The position numbers were made by a program, and so were the translations under genes. Shown here one piece after another: positions 33,676 to 42,382 of a stretch of 64,000 nt of DNA. Origin of the DNA: Novosphingobium sp. (GTDB lineage Bacteria > Pseudomonadota > Alphaproteobacteria > Sphingomonadales > Sphingomonadaceae); the NCBI GenBank assembly GCA_017745295.1, contig JAGHZR010000003.1, positions 124,001 through 188,000 on the forward strand. Reading direction: 5' to 3'. Under the pieces are notes generated by a model, which saw only the letters and a list, made by a program, of their open reading frames with translations, was not told where the DNA came from and made no database searches. The number at the start of each line of letters is the position of its first letter. The first letter of the stretch is position 1.

Positions 33676-35199
33676 ATGTCCGCCAAGAAGACCGTTTTCG
33701 CGCGTTCCAGCCTGCTTGCTCTCGCGGCCCTGCTGCCTTCGGCGCCGCTGCTGGCGCAGGATGACAGCCTGCCGATGCCGCCGGTGTTCCTCAAGGCCAT
33801 GGAGCCGATGGTGGAGCGCGCGGCCGCCAGTGACAAGGTCGTGCTGACGCGCCATTCGGGCACCTTCGGCGGCAGGAAGCGGGCCTATGATGCGATCGTC
33901 ACCGAAACGCCGGTCGCCGATGCCAAGGGGCAGGTGGCGGCGGTGGTCGTCACTTACGCCTATGTCGCGCGCGGTGTGAACGGGGGGAAGGGGGCGGCAA
34001 GGCGGCCGGTGCTGTTCTTCTTCAACGGCGGTCCGGGAGCCTCGTCCTCGCCGCTCCATATGAATGCCTTCGGGCCGCGCCGCATCGTCGGCAAGGGCGA
34101 CGCGGCGCGGCTGGAGAACAATCCGCACAGCCTGCTCGACGTTGCCGATCTGGTGTTCATCGATCCTCCGGGAACGGGCGCGTCAATGCCGATCAAGGGC
34201 GCCGATGCCTCAAGCCTGTTCTCGGTCTCGGGAGACGCGGCGGCGGTGGCGGACGTGGTGCAGCGCTGGCGCCGGGCCAATGGCCGCGGCGATGCGCCGT
34301 TCGCACTGGTGGGCGAGAGCTACGGCACCGCGCGGGCGGCGGCCATGCTCGATGCCGAGGGCAAGGCCGGGCTGCCGCTGCCCGACGGCGTGGCGCTGTT
34401 CTCGCTTTCGCTGGGTGACAACGACGGGCCGGTGATCTCGGACGTCTCGCTGCTGCCGACGCTGGCTGCCGTCGCCTGGTATCACGCGGCGATCGACCGC
34501 AAGGGCAAGTCGGTGGACCAGCACTTCGCCGAGGCGCGCGCCTTTGCCGGGAACGACTATGCCCGCGCGCTGATCGCCGGGGCCTCGCTTTCCGGGAGTG
34601 AACGCGCGAGGGTTGCCGCGCGCATGTCGGAACTGATCGGGATTCCGGCGGCGGGACTGGAGAAGGACGGGCTGCAACTCGATCGGCAGTCCTTCATGCT
34701 GGGCCTGCTTGCGGCCAAGGGGCTGCGCACCGGCCAGCTTGACGGCCGTGCGACCCGCGCCATTGCGGAATCCAACATGCACCCGCCGTTCGACGATCCC
34801 TCGATGACGCTGGGTGCGGAAACCGGCCATCTGATCGCCGACTATATCGGCAAGGATCTTGGCTACGCGCTGCCGAGCGCCTATCGCACGCTCAACCTCG
34901 GCATCAACTTCAAGTGGGACTGGGGGCGCGGCGAGGTCTACCGAACCGTTCGCTTCGCGCCGTTCCTCGCCAAGGCCATGGCCGACAAGCCGGGCATGAA
35001 GCTGATGACGGTGGGCGGCATCTACGACATCACCACCCCGGTCGCTGCCGGACAGTTCGCGCTGGACCATGCCGGGATCGGGCCTGACCGCCGCACCTCG
35101 AAGACGTATGCGGCGGGCCACTCGGTGTTCGAGGACGAAGGCGAACTGGCTCGCTTCGCGGCAGACATGCGCGTCTGGGCAGGGACGCTTGGCGATTGA
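33676..35199 (+). CDS. Serine carboxypeptidase, family S10 (third of three)
   Basis: 507 residues with a signal peptide (KKTVFARSSLLALAALLPSAPLLAQ). S10 motifs are LFFFNGGPGASSSPLHMNAFGPR, DLVFIDPPGTGASM, the nucleophile in LVGESYGTARAA (Ser about 215), the Asp in VGGIYDITTP and the His in YAAGHSVFED. It is probably co-transcribed with the exported PLP enzyme. Its stop abuts the stop of the convergent gene at 35200 with no spacer. Confidence 0.91.
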   Translation: MSAKKTVFARSSLLALAALLPSAPLLAQDDSLPMPPVFLKAMEPMVERAAASDKVVLTRHSGTFGGRKRAYDAIVTETPVADAKGQVAAVVVTYAYVARGVNGGKGAARRPVLFFFNGGPGASSSPLHMNAFGPRRIVGKGDAARLENNPHSLLDVADLVFIDPPGTGASMPIKGADASSLFSVSGDAAAVADVVQRWRRANGRGDAPFALVGESYGTARAAAMLDAEGKAGLPLPDGVALFSLSLGDNDGPVISDVSLLPTLAAVAWYHAAIDRKGKSVDQHFAEARAFAGNDYARALIAGASLSGSERARVAARMSELIGIPAAGLEKDGLQLDRQSFMLGLLAAKGLRTGQLDGRATRAIAESNMHPPFDDPSMTLGAETGHLIADYIGKDLGYALPSAYRTLNLGINFKWDWGRGEVYRTVRFAPFLAKAMADKPGMKLMTVGGIYDITTPVAAGQFALDHAGIGPDRRTSKTYAAGHSVFEDEGELARFAADMRVWAGTLGD

Positions 35200-36045
35200 C
35201 TAGTGCGGGCTGCCGGCCTGCGTTTCGCGCACAATGGTCCTGGCGATGTAGTCTCGCTTGGTCATCGGCCAGAGGTCGCCGCGGCCTGAATAGAGTCCCT
35301 TGAGGTAGCCCCGGTCGAGCGCGGTGAGTCCTTCCGGCGCCCGGCTGTCGCCTTGCGGCGTGAACAGCGAGAGGATTGAGCTTGCACCCAGCTCGGCGCG
35401 GCTGCGGGCGCCGGTCAGCGCGCGCATTGCGGCGTAGTCGGCGATCTGGGTCAGGTTGCGATCCGCGACGGCGTCGCGTTCGATCAGCACCGTCGCGCTG
35501 AGGATGTCGCGCCGGATGGGCATCGAAAGCCGCGTCGATGTCGAGACCCTGAGGTTCGGCGGGTTGTTCGGCTTGTCCTGGCTTTGCAGGTCGCCGTCGC
35601 GGCTTTTCACCGCCATTTCGGTCCAGGCGCGGGCCCGACCCGCTTCCCTGACGATCCGCCGGATATCGGCGCGGGACTGGCTGGCGACCGCGCGCGATCG
35701 GTTCTGGTGCAGTCGCTGCACGGCGGCAGGGGTGTCGGTGTCGAACACCACCATCAGGTTCGGCGCGCAACCGGGTGCGCCGGTGCGCAGGCCGACCGAT
35801 GCGGCGACCTCGCTGATCCGGTCGACGATGACTTGCGCCGCATCCGCCGGAAGCCCGGCGCTGCCGACGCAGACGGGATCGGTGTAGCGGGCCAGCGGCT
35901 CGTCATTGGTCTGCGAGACAGGCTCGATCCGGTTTACGAATTGCTCGGCGGATTCCAAGGTTGCGTCCGGCGTTACGGTGATACCCGGATCGATGCCACC
36001 TGCACCGGCCTGCAACAGGGCAAGCGCAAAGAGGGAAATCGCCAT
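35200..36045 (-). CDS. Exported protein of unknown function
   Basis: 281 residues with a short signal peptide (MAISLFALALLQAGAGG). I do not recognise the family. Visible features are two cysteines (DPVCVGSAG, GAPGCAPNL), an arginine-rich middle part and a C-terminal block ALDRGYLKGLYSGRGDLWPMTKRDYIARTIVRE that looks conserved. It faces the third S10 gene tail to tail and lies downstream of nothing on its own strand except the LysR gene 110 nt away. Confidence 0.75.
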   Translation of the reverse strand: MAISLFALALLQAGAGGIDPGITVTPDATLESAEQFVNRIEPVSQTNDEPLARYTDPVCVGSAGLPADAAQVIVDRISEVAASVGLRTGAPGCAPNLMVVFDTDTPAAVQRLHQNRSRAVASQSRADIRRIVREAGRARAWTEMAVKSRDGDLQSQDKPNNPPNLRVSTSTRLSMPIRRDILSATVLIERDAVADRNLTQIADYAAMRALTGARSRAELGASSILSLFTPQGDSRAPEGLTALDRGYLKGLYSGRGDLWPMTKRDYIARTIVRETQAGSPH

Positions 36046-36155
36046 GGTCGAGCCTCCGGGATTTGGATGTACAGGAATCGCGTGAAGCGAAGGGGATATG
36101 AATATTTTCGATGATGCCGAAATGGCTGTCGACCGGAAATTCGATTAAATATCTG

Positions 36156-37076
36156 CTACTGTTCGATTTCCTGTGCTCGATCCGATCGACATTCCTCGGC
36201 CAGCCAATGGCGGAAGCATGTCAGCGCGGGGGTCTGGCGCGGTGCTTCGGGGCAGGCGAGCCAATAGCTGCGCTGTTCGGTCAGGGGCGCATCGACCGGG
36301 ATGACGAGTTCGCCGCTTTCCAGTTCGGGTTCGATCAGGAAACTCGGGATCAGTGCAGCGCCGCCGCCCGCCTTCACGGCCTGCGCCAGCATCAGGAAAT
36401 GGTCGATGCTGGGCAGGGCGTCGCTCTCCGGTCCCGGCCTGCCGAACAGTGCGAACCACCGCGACCAGGCATCGCGGCGCTGGGACTGCACGAGCAGGGG
36501 GATGCGCAGGAAGTCCTCGGGCGCGGCAATCCCCTCAAGATCGCGAAGGGTCGGGGAGACGACGGGCACGACGCTCTCGGGAAACAGCAGGTCGTGCCGC
36601 GCGCCAGGCCAGTCGGGGGCGCCGACGTGGATAGCGGCATGGAACGGTTCGCGGGCGAAGTCGAAGATGTCGGCGCGGGCGGTGATGTTGACCACGAGTT
36701 CCGGGTGCTTGCGGCTGAGGCGGGGCAGTCGCGGCGCCAGCCAGCGCATGCCGAAACCGGGGAGGACGGCCAGTTCGACGACATGTTCCGGCTCGGGTTC
36801 CATCAGTCGCCCGGTCGCGCGCCTGATGGCGTCGAGGGCGGGCGTGAGGTCCTCGTCGAACTGTCGCCCTGCGGCATTCAGCGCGATGCGGCGGCCGTTC
36901 CGGTCGAACAGGGTGACGCCGAGCCACTGTTCGAGGTTGGCGACATGGCGGCTGACCGCGCTTTGGGTGAAGCCCAGTGCCTGTGCCGCGCGCGAGAAGG
37001 AGCCGAGCCGGGCCGCCGCTTCGAAGCAGTGCAGCATGGCCATCGGCGGCAGGCGGCGGCGGTCGTCATGGTTCAT
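36156..37076 (-). CDS. LysR-family regulator (GcvA-like)
   Basis: 306 residues, normal LysR length. The N-terminal winged helix-turn-helix is clear (LHCFEAAARLGSFSRAAQALGFTQSAVSRHVANLEQWLGVTLFDRNGRRIALNAAG), followed by the substrate-binding domain (VLPGFGMRWLAPRLPRLSRKHPELVVNI). The SAVSRHV form is like GcvA and AmpR. It is divergent from astB, and a LysR-type T-N11-A site lies in the intergenic region, so control of astB is likely. Confidence 0.92.
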   Translation of the reverse strand: MNHDDRRRLPPMAMLHCFEAAARLGSFSRAAQALGFTQSAVSRHVANLEQWLGVTLFDRNGRRIALNAAGRQFDEDLTPALDAIRRATGRLMEPEPEHVVELAVLPGFGMRWLAPRLPRLSRKHPELVVNITARADIFDFAREPFHAAIHVGAPDWPGARHDLLFPESVVPVVSPTLRDLEGIAAPEDFLRIPLLVQSQRRDAWSRWFALFGRPGPESDALPSIDHFLMLAQAVKAGGGAALIPSFLIEPELESGELVIPVDAPLTEQRSYWLACPEAPRQTPALTCFRHWLAEECRSDRAQEIEQ

Positions 37077-37137
37077 TCCGGAAACTCACAAGCTCATGCG
37101 CGGTTTTGGGCTTTTTACGCGAAAGAAAATCCCCGAT

Positions 37138-37154
37138 CATGCCAAATCTGCATG
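37138..37154. promoter_or_regulatory. LysR-type site before astB
   Basis: CATGC at 37138-37142 and GCATG at 37150-37154 form an inverted repeat around 7 nt. It contains the T-N11-A arrangement (T 37140, A 37152) expected for LysR-family binding. It sits between the divergent LysR and astB starts. Confidence 0.55.
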
Positions 37155-37182
37155 AAGGCCCTTGAAGGAAATGGCGGAACCG

Positions 37183-38478
37183 ATGCGCGAGATCAATTTC
37201 GATGGGCTGGTCGGCCCCAGCCACAACTACGCCGGGCTGTCGCTGGGCAATATCGCTTCCGCCAGCAATGCCGGCGCGGTTTCGGCGCCGCGCATGGCGG
37301 CCTTGCAGGGCGTGGGCAAGATGCGGCGGATGCTGGCGCTCGGCCTGCCGCAGGGGTTGTTGCTGCCTCATGCCCGGCCCGATACCGCCTGGCTGCGCGA
37401 GCTGGGCTTTGCGGGCGAAGACGATGCCGTGCTGCGCGAGGCCTGGAGCCGCGAACCGGCGCTGCTGCGCAATGCCTTCTCGGCCTCGGCCATGTGGACG
37501 GCGAATGCCGCCACGGTCTCTCCCGCGCCGGACACCGCCGACGGACGCTGCCATTTCAGCGTCGCCAACCTTTCGACGATGCTCCACCGCAGCATCGAGC
37601 ATGCGCAGACCCTGCGCCAGCTTCGCCTCGCTTTCGCGGACGAGCGCTTCTTCGCCGTGCATCCGGCGCTACCCGCCGGTCTCGGCGACGAGGGGGCGGC
37701 CAACTTCATGCGGCTGAGCACCGGCCATGCCGGACGCGGGCTGGAGGTCTTCGTCTATGGCGAGCGACCGGCGGGCGGCGGCGCTGCCTTCCCGGCACGT
37801 CAGCATCGTGCGGCCAGCGCCGCCGTTGCCCGTCGCCATGGTCTGTCGGCGGCCGAACTGGTGCGGCAGAGCGAGATCGCCATCGCGGCGGGGGCGTTCC
37901 ACAACGACGTGGTCGCGGTCGCCAACGAGAACGTCCTCTTCACCCACGAGCAGGCCTTCGCCGACCGCGAGGCCGTATATGACGCCGTGCGCGAGCGGGT
38001 GCCCGGCGCGGTGATCGTCGAGGCTCCGGCCGCGCGGATCGGCCTCGACCTCGCGATCCGCACCTATCTGTTCAATTCGCAGCTAGTCACTCTGGCGGAG
38101 GGGGAAATGGCGCTGATCCTGCCGCAGGAAGCCCGCGAGGCACCCGCCGTGTGGGACTGGCTTGAGGAAGTGCGGGCGGCGGAAGGCAATCCGATCCGCC
38201 GTCTCGAAGTCGTCGACGTGCGGGAATCGATGCGCAACGGCGGCGGTCCGGCCTGCCTGCGTCTGCGCGTCGCGGTGAGCGAGGAGGCCCATGCCGGGAT
38301 CGATCCGCGCTTCCTGCTCGACGAACGCGCCTGCGACCGGATCGAGGCGGTTATCGAACGCGAATGGCCGGAAAGCATCGCCCCGGACGATCTCGGCGAG
38401 CCGGGCCTCTGGCACCGCTGCCGTAGTGCGCGCGCCGCCTTGCTGACCGCGCTGGGCTTTGCGGCGGGAGAGTTATGA
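37183..38478 (+). CDS. astB: N-succinylarginine dihydrolase AstB
   Basis: 431 residues from ATG 37183 (MREINFDGLVGPSHNYAGLSLGN); in-frame starts at 37171 (ATG) and 37162 (TTG) are possible. AstB hydrolyses N2-succinylarginine to succinylornithine, CO2 and ammonia in arginine catabolism. Conserved parts include WTANAATVSPAPDTADGRCHFSVANL, FHNDVVAVANENVLFTHEQAF with the catalytic His, and NGGGPACLRLRVA with the catalytic Cys. The other ast genes (A, C, D, E) are not in this window; the neighbouring M14 peptidase and aldehyde dehydrogenase are not obvious replacements. It is divergent from a LysR-family gene. Confidence 0.93.
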   Translation: MREINFDGLVGPSHNYAGLSLGNIASASNAGAVSAPRMAALQGVGKMRRMLALGLPQGLLLPHARPDTAWLRELGFAGEDDAVLREAWSREPALLRNAFSASAMWTANAATVSPAPDTADGRCHFSVANLSTMLHRSIEHAQTLRQLRLAFADERFFAVHPALPAGLGDEGAANFMRLSTGHAGRGLEVFVYGERPAGGGAAFPARQHRAASAAVARRHGLSAAELVRQSEIAIAAGAFHNDVVAVANENVLFTHEQAFADREAVYDAVRERVPGAVIVEAPAARIGLDLAIRTYLFNSQLVTLAEGEMALILPQEAREAPAVWDWLEEVRAAEGNPIRRLEVVDVRESMRNGGGPACLRLRVAVSEEAHAGIDPRFLLDERACDRIEAVIEREWPESIAPDDLGEPGLWHRCRSARAALLTALGFAAGEL

Positions 38479-38587
38479 ACTCCGCAATGGATAACTCTCC
38501 TGTACCGCGTCGTTCTTGGCTAAGGGGGCACGGAGAGACGATTCCGGATGCGGAACGTCCTAAGCTCAACCTGCCAGCGAGAACGCC

Positions 38588-39508
38588 ATGACCGACACTG
38601 CATTCTATCCGATCGGCACGCCCGGCCAGCCTTGGGGCGAGGCGGAGCGCGACGCATGGCGCGCGCGGCAGATCCGTTTCCGTCGCTACGACGAGGACGT
38701 GGTGCCGCGCATCGAGGCCCTCGCGCAGCGCTATGAGCGTATCGCCTATGGCGCGCTCGACTATGCGGGGGAGCGCTATACGCTTTTCGCCTTGCGCAGC
38801 CTTGCCTGCGATCCCGCCTTGCCGACCGCGCTCGTGACCGGCGGCGTGCACGGCTACGAGACCAGCGGGGTGATGGGCGCGCTCGAATTCCTCGAAAAGC
38901 GTGGGGGCGACTATGCGGGCAAGGTCAACCTGCTGGTGGCGCCTTGCGTCAGCCCCTGGGGCTACGAGCGGATCAACCGCTGGAACTACGATGCCGTCGA
39001 TCCCAATCGCAGCTTCCGTGCGGGCAGCGAGGCCGGGGAAGCGGCGGCGCTGATCGATCTCGTCGCGGCGCAGCCGGGGCCGTTTCTTCTCCACATCGAC
39101 CTGCACGAGACCACCGACAGCGACGAAGGCGAATTCCGCCCCGCCCTCGCCGCGCGCGACGGCAAAGCCTATGAGCCGGACGTGGTGCCCGACGGTTTCT
39201 ACCTCGTCGACGATGCCGAAAACCCGCAGCCAATGTTTCAGCAGGCGATCATCGCGGCGGTGGCAAAGGTCACGCATATCGCCCCGCCGGACGGCAATGG
39301 CGACATCATCGGCTCGCCGGTGGTCGCGCATGGGGTGATCGAATATCCGCAGGCGCGCTATGCCATGTGCGCTTCGGTGACCGGCGCGCGCTTCACCACG
39401 ACGACCGAAGTCTATCCCGACAGCCCCCGCACCACGCCGGAGGAATGCAACGCGGCCCAAGTTGCCGCCGTCTGCGCGGCGCTGGACCATGCGCTGGCAC
39501 AGGCCTGA
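38588..39508 (+). CDS. M14-family metallocarboxypeptidase-like protein
   Basis: 306 residues with no signal peptide, so probably cytoplasmic. The zinc ligands are visible in VTGGVHGYETSG (H-x-x-E) and LLHIDLHETTDSD (His), and a candidate catalytic Glu lies in TTTTEVYPD. The length and the presence of WGYERINRWNYDAVDPNRSF fit the M14 family near succinylglutamate desuccinylase and aspartoacylase-type enzymes. It follows astB by 109 nt on the same strand, so a role in releasing or deacylating an amino acid is possible. Confidence 0.87.
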   Translation: MTDTAFYPIGTPGQPWGEAERDAWRARQIRFRRYDEDVVPRIEALAQRYERIAYGALDYAGERYTLFALRSLACDPALPTALVTGGVHGYETSGVMGALEFLEKRGGDYAGKVNLLVAPCVSPWGYERINRWNYDAVDPNRSFRAGSEAGEAAALIDLVAAQPGPFLLHIDLHETTDSDEGEFRPALAARDGKAYEPDVVPDGFYLVDDAENPQPMFQQAIIAAVAKVTHIAPPDGNGDIIGSPVVAHGVIEYPQARYAMCASVTGARFTTTTEVYPDSPRTTPEECNAAQVAAVCAALDHALAQA

Positions 39509-39574
39509 GTTCGTTACGGTGATTTCATGGAGCCGCCACGCAGGGGCAAGTCGCCGCCTGCGAAAGCGGTGGTC

Positions 39575-40480
39575 ATGGTCATCCAGCACGAACGCCCGCT
39601 GCGGCGAAAAACCGCGATTGCTGCATTTCAGGCGTTAGCGGTCTGCGCCGCCGCGGCGGGGCTGGACGCCCGGCCCGCGGCGGCGCAGGACGTGTCGGGC
39701 CGACCGGACGATCTGAAGATTGGCGGCGACCGGGTTTCGGTGGGGCTGGGCATCGCTTCCACGCCGACGTATGTCGGCTCCGACAGTTCCCGGATCGTGC
39801 CGATGGCGGCGGTCCAGGGGGAAGTCTCCGGGATCAGCTTCAACACCCAGGGGACGGCGATCTATGTCGATGCCGTGCCGTCCTCCGGTAAGCCCGGCTG
39901 GAAGCTGGAACTCGGTCCGCTGGCGGCGCTGCGGCTGGAGCGCACCGGTGCCTGCGGCAATCCGGCAGTGCGCGCGCTGGGCAAGCTCGACAAGGCGGTG
40001 GAGCTGGGCGGTTCGATCGGCGTCCAGCGTACCGGCGTCCTGACCAGTCCCTACGACACGCTCTCGCTCAGCATGTCGTGGCAGCACGATGTGGCGGGCG
40101 CCCATTCCAGCTATGTCGCCAGCCCCGAGATCGATTACGACACGCCGCTGTCCGAGCACGCCTTCGTCTCGTTTTCTGCTTCCGCCGACTATGTGGGGCG
40201 GGGGTTCGGACGCTATTATTACGAAGTGGACGATGCGGGCAGTCTGGCGAGCGGGCTTCCTGCCTACGACGGGGCCGACCGGGCCGGATGGAAGGACTGG
40301 AACCTCAGCACGATGGCCGTGCATTCGATTTCCGGCAACCTGCTCCACGGCGTGGGAGTCTTCGTGACCGGCGGCTATCAGCGGCTGCTCGGCGCCTATG
40401 CGCGGTCGCCGGTCGTCGCCGATGTCGGCAACCGCAACCAGTGGAGCGGTGCGGTGGGGCTGGAATATACGTTCCGGTAG
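39575..40480 (+). CDS. MipA/OmpV-family outer membrane protein
   Basis: 301 residues from ATG 39575; an in-frame ATG at 39527 is an alternative. The signal peptide (RRKTAIAAFQALAVCAAAAGLDARPAAAQ) precedes a beta-barrel with the MipA/OmpV pattern: VSVGLGIASTPTYVGSDSSRIVPMAAVQGE, ending in WSGAVGLEYTFR. Family members are outer membrane beta-barrels, some acting as scaffolds for murein enzymes. It converges on the aldehyde dehydrogenase gene. Confidence 0.85.
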   Translation: MVIQHERPLRRKTAIAAFQALAVCAAAAGLDARPAAAQDVSGRPDDLKIGGDRVSVGLGIASTPTYVGSDSSRIVPMAAVQGEVSGISFNTQGTAIYVDAVPSSGKPGWKLELGPLAALRLERTGACGNPAVRALGKLDKAVELGGSIGVQRTGVLTSPYDTLSLSMSWQHDVAGAHSSYVASPEIDYDTPLSEHAFVSFSASADYVGRGFGRYYYEVDDAGSLASGLPAYDGADRAGWKDWNLSTMAVHSISGNLLHGVGVFVTGGYQRLLGAYARSPVVADVGNRNQWSGAVGLEYTFR

Positions 40481-40495
40481 TGCGCGGAGGGAAGA

Positions 40496-40521
40496 AGAGC
40501 CGCCCCTTGCGGAGCGGCTCT
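40496..40521. terminator. Convergent hairpin between the MipA-type gene and the aldehyde dehydrogenase gene
   Basis: AGAGCCGC at 40496-40503 pairs with GCGGCTCT at 40514-40521, an 8-bp stem. It lies between the convergent stops at 40480 and 40530. It lacks a long U-tract. Confidence 0.55.
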
Positions 40522-40529
40522 CCTGTCAG

Positions 40530-41969
40530 TCAGACGTTGGCGACGACGACCGCGCGGGTGTTGAGGTAGTTGTCCAGCGCTTCGGGACCGCCTTCGGTGC
40601 CGTAGCCGGAATCCTTGATCCCGCCGAAGGGCAGTTCCGCCGAGGAGGCCGCGGGCGTGTTCACCCAGAGCATGCCCACTTCGACGCGCCGGGTCAGCAG
40701 GTCGGCATTGGCCAGCGAGCGGGTGAAGGCATAGCCTGCCAGCCCGAACGAGAGGCGGTTGGCCTCGGCGATCGCGTCCTCCAGCTTGTCGAAGCCGCGA
40801 ATGCCCGCGACCGGGCCGAACGGCTCGTCGTTGAACAGGCGGGCGTCGAGCGGCACGTCGGCCAGCACGGTGGGCTGCCAGAAGTTGCCTGTCTCACCGA
40901 TGCGCGCGCCGCCTGCGAGCACGCGGGCGCCGCGCGCCACGGCGTCCTGCTGGAATTCGGCCATGGCGGCAAGGCGGCGGTCGTTGGCGAGCGGGCCCAT
41001 CTGGGTGCCGTCGTCCAGACCGTCACCCACGACGACGCCCTTCGCCAGTTCGGCCATAGCTTCGGCGAACTGCTCCTTGACGCTGTTGTGGACGAGGAAG
41101 CGGGTCGGCGAGATGCAGACCTGACCGGCATTGCGGAACTTGGCGCGACCGGCGCTGCGCACCGCGAGGTCGATATCGGCATCCTCGCAGACGATGACCG
41201 GGGCATGGCCGCCGAGTTCCATCGACACGCGCTTCATGTACTTGCCCGCCTGCGCGGCGAGCAGCTTGCCGACCGGGGTGGAGCCGGTGAAGGTGATCTT
41301 GCGGATCACCGGGCTGGCGATCAGGTATTCGGAAATCTCGGCGGGATTGCCGTAGACGAGGTTCAGCACGCCCTCGGGAATGCCGGCGTCCTGGAAGGCG
41401 CGGATCAGGGCGGCGGGGCTGGCCGGGGTTTCCTCGGGCGCCTTGACGATCATCGAGCATCCGGCGGCGAGACCGGCACCGATCTTGCGGACCACCTGGT
41501 TGATCGGGAAGTTCCACGGCGTGAAGGCGGCGACCGGGCCAACCGGGTCCTTGATGACCATCTGGCGCACGGTGATGTCGCTGCGGTGCGGGACCAGGCG
41601 GCCGTAGACGCGGAAGCCTTCCTCCGCGAACCAGTCGATGATGTCGGCGGCGGCCATGGCCTCGCCCTTGGCCTCGATCAGCGGCTTGCCCTGCTCCTGC
41701 GTCATCACGCGGGCAATCTCGTCGGCGCGCTCGCGCATCAGGGCGGCGGCCTTGCGCATGATCGTGCTGCGCTGGGCGGGGGTATAGTCACGCCACACCT
41801 CGAAGCCGCGATCCACGGCTTCCAGCGCAGCATCGAGATCGGCGCGACCGGCATGGGCGACGCGGCCGATGTCCTGGCCGTTGGCGGGGTTCTCCACCGG
41901 CAGCGTCTTGCCATCGGCGGCATCGCGCCATTCGCCGCCTATGAAAAGCTGGGTATCCGGATAGGCCAT
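40530..41969 (-). CDS. gabD: NAD(P)-dependent aldehyde dehydrogenase, succinate-semialdehyde type
   Basis: 479 residues, typical aldehyde dehydrogenase length. Visible are [43 protein letters not shown], the general base in [11 protein letters not shown], the nucleophile in [12 protein letters not shown] and the C-terminal [15 protein letters not shown]. The sequence style is that of succinate-semialdehyde dehydrogenase (GabD), which feeds 4-aminobutyrate carbon into the TCA cycle. Other semialdehydes from amino-acid breakdown, for example from the PLP enzymes nearby, are equally possible. Confidence 0.88.
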   Translation of the reverse strand: MAYPDTQLFIGGEWRDAADGKTLPVENPANGQDIGRVAHAGRADLDAALEAVDRGFEVWRDYTPAQRSTIMRKAAALMRERADEIARVMTQEQGKPLIEAKGEAMAAADIIDWFAEEGFRVYGRLVPHRSDITVRQMVIKDPVGPVAAFTPWNFPINQVVRKIGAGLAAGCSMIVKAPEETPASPAALIRAFQDAGIPEGVLNLVYGNPAEISEYLIASPVIRKITFTGSTPVGKLLAAQAGKYMKRVSMELGGHAPVIVCEDADIDLAVRSAGRAKFRNAGQVCISPTRFLVHNSVKEQFAEAMAELAKGVVVGDGLDDGTQMGPLANDRRLAAMAEFQQDAVARGARVLAGGARIGETGNFWQPTVLADVPLDARLFNDEPFGPVAGIRGFDKLEDAIAEANRLSFGLAGYAFTRSLANADLLTRRVEVGMLWVNTPAASSAELPFGGIKDSGYGTEGGPEALDNYLNTRAVVVANV

Positions 41970-42123
41970 TCAAGAACTCCTCTACGCGCGGCTGGTGAAC
42001 CCGCCAGTCCGGTCATATTGGGAGCCTCAGGCCTACCCGCAACCGGATGGTTCATCATTGGATCGTGCGATTGGAGTTCAATGACTTGCTCTTTTTGCAT
42101 CTGTCTCGATGCAAACGAGTGTG

Positions 42124-42330
42124 TCAGGACGGTTTCCCGCTCCGGCGCTTCTCGGCGATCTTCTTCGCGGCATAGCCGCCGAGCGCCGCCGCGGCGATCC
42201 CGGCCAGCCCGAAGCGGCGCAGCACGGTCGCGGCGACGACTCCGGCGATCGCACCGCCGGTCTGGTCCACTCCGGATACGTGCTTTGCGATGCGCTTGCC
42301 CGCGATTCCGCCGATGATCTTGCCCAGCAT
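42124..42330 (-). CDS. Small glycine-zipper-like protein of unknown function
   Basis: 68 residues from ATG 42330, with GGAGA 8-9 nt upstream. The sequence is basic and glycine-rich (MLGKIIGGIAGKRIAKHVSGV, LAGIAAAALGGYAAKKIAEK) with a hydrophobic middle (AIAGVVAATVLRRFGLAGIAAAALGGYA), so it may be membrane-associated. I do not recognise a named family. It lies downstream of the mechanosensitive-channel gene on the same strand. Confidence 0.75.
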   Translation of the reverse strand: MLGKIIGGIAGKRIAKHVSGVDQTGGAIAGVVAATVLRRFGLAGIAAAALGGYAAKKIAEKRRSGKPS

Positions 42331-42382
42331 ATCGTGATCTCCTTTGCCGAAAATAGCGCGCGACGCGGCCGATGGTTCCGCC

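Noticed and set aside
24815..35199. S10 enzymes considered as lasso-peptide isopeptidases
   Set aside because: Known lasso isopeptidases of sphingomonads belong to another serine-peptidase family, and no lasso precursor, B or C protein is present.
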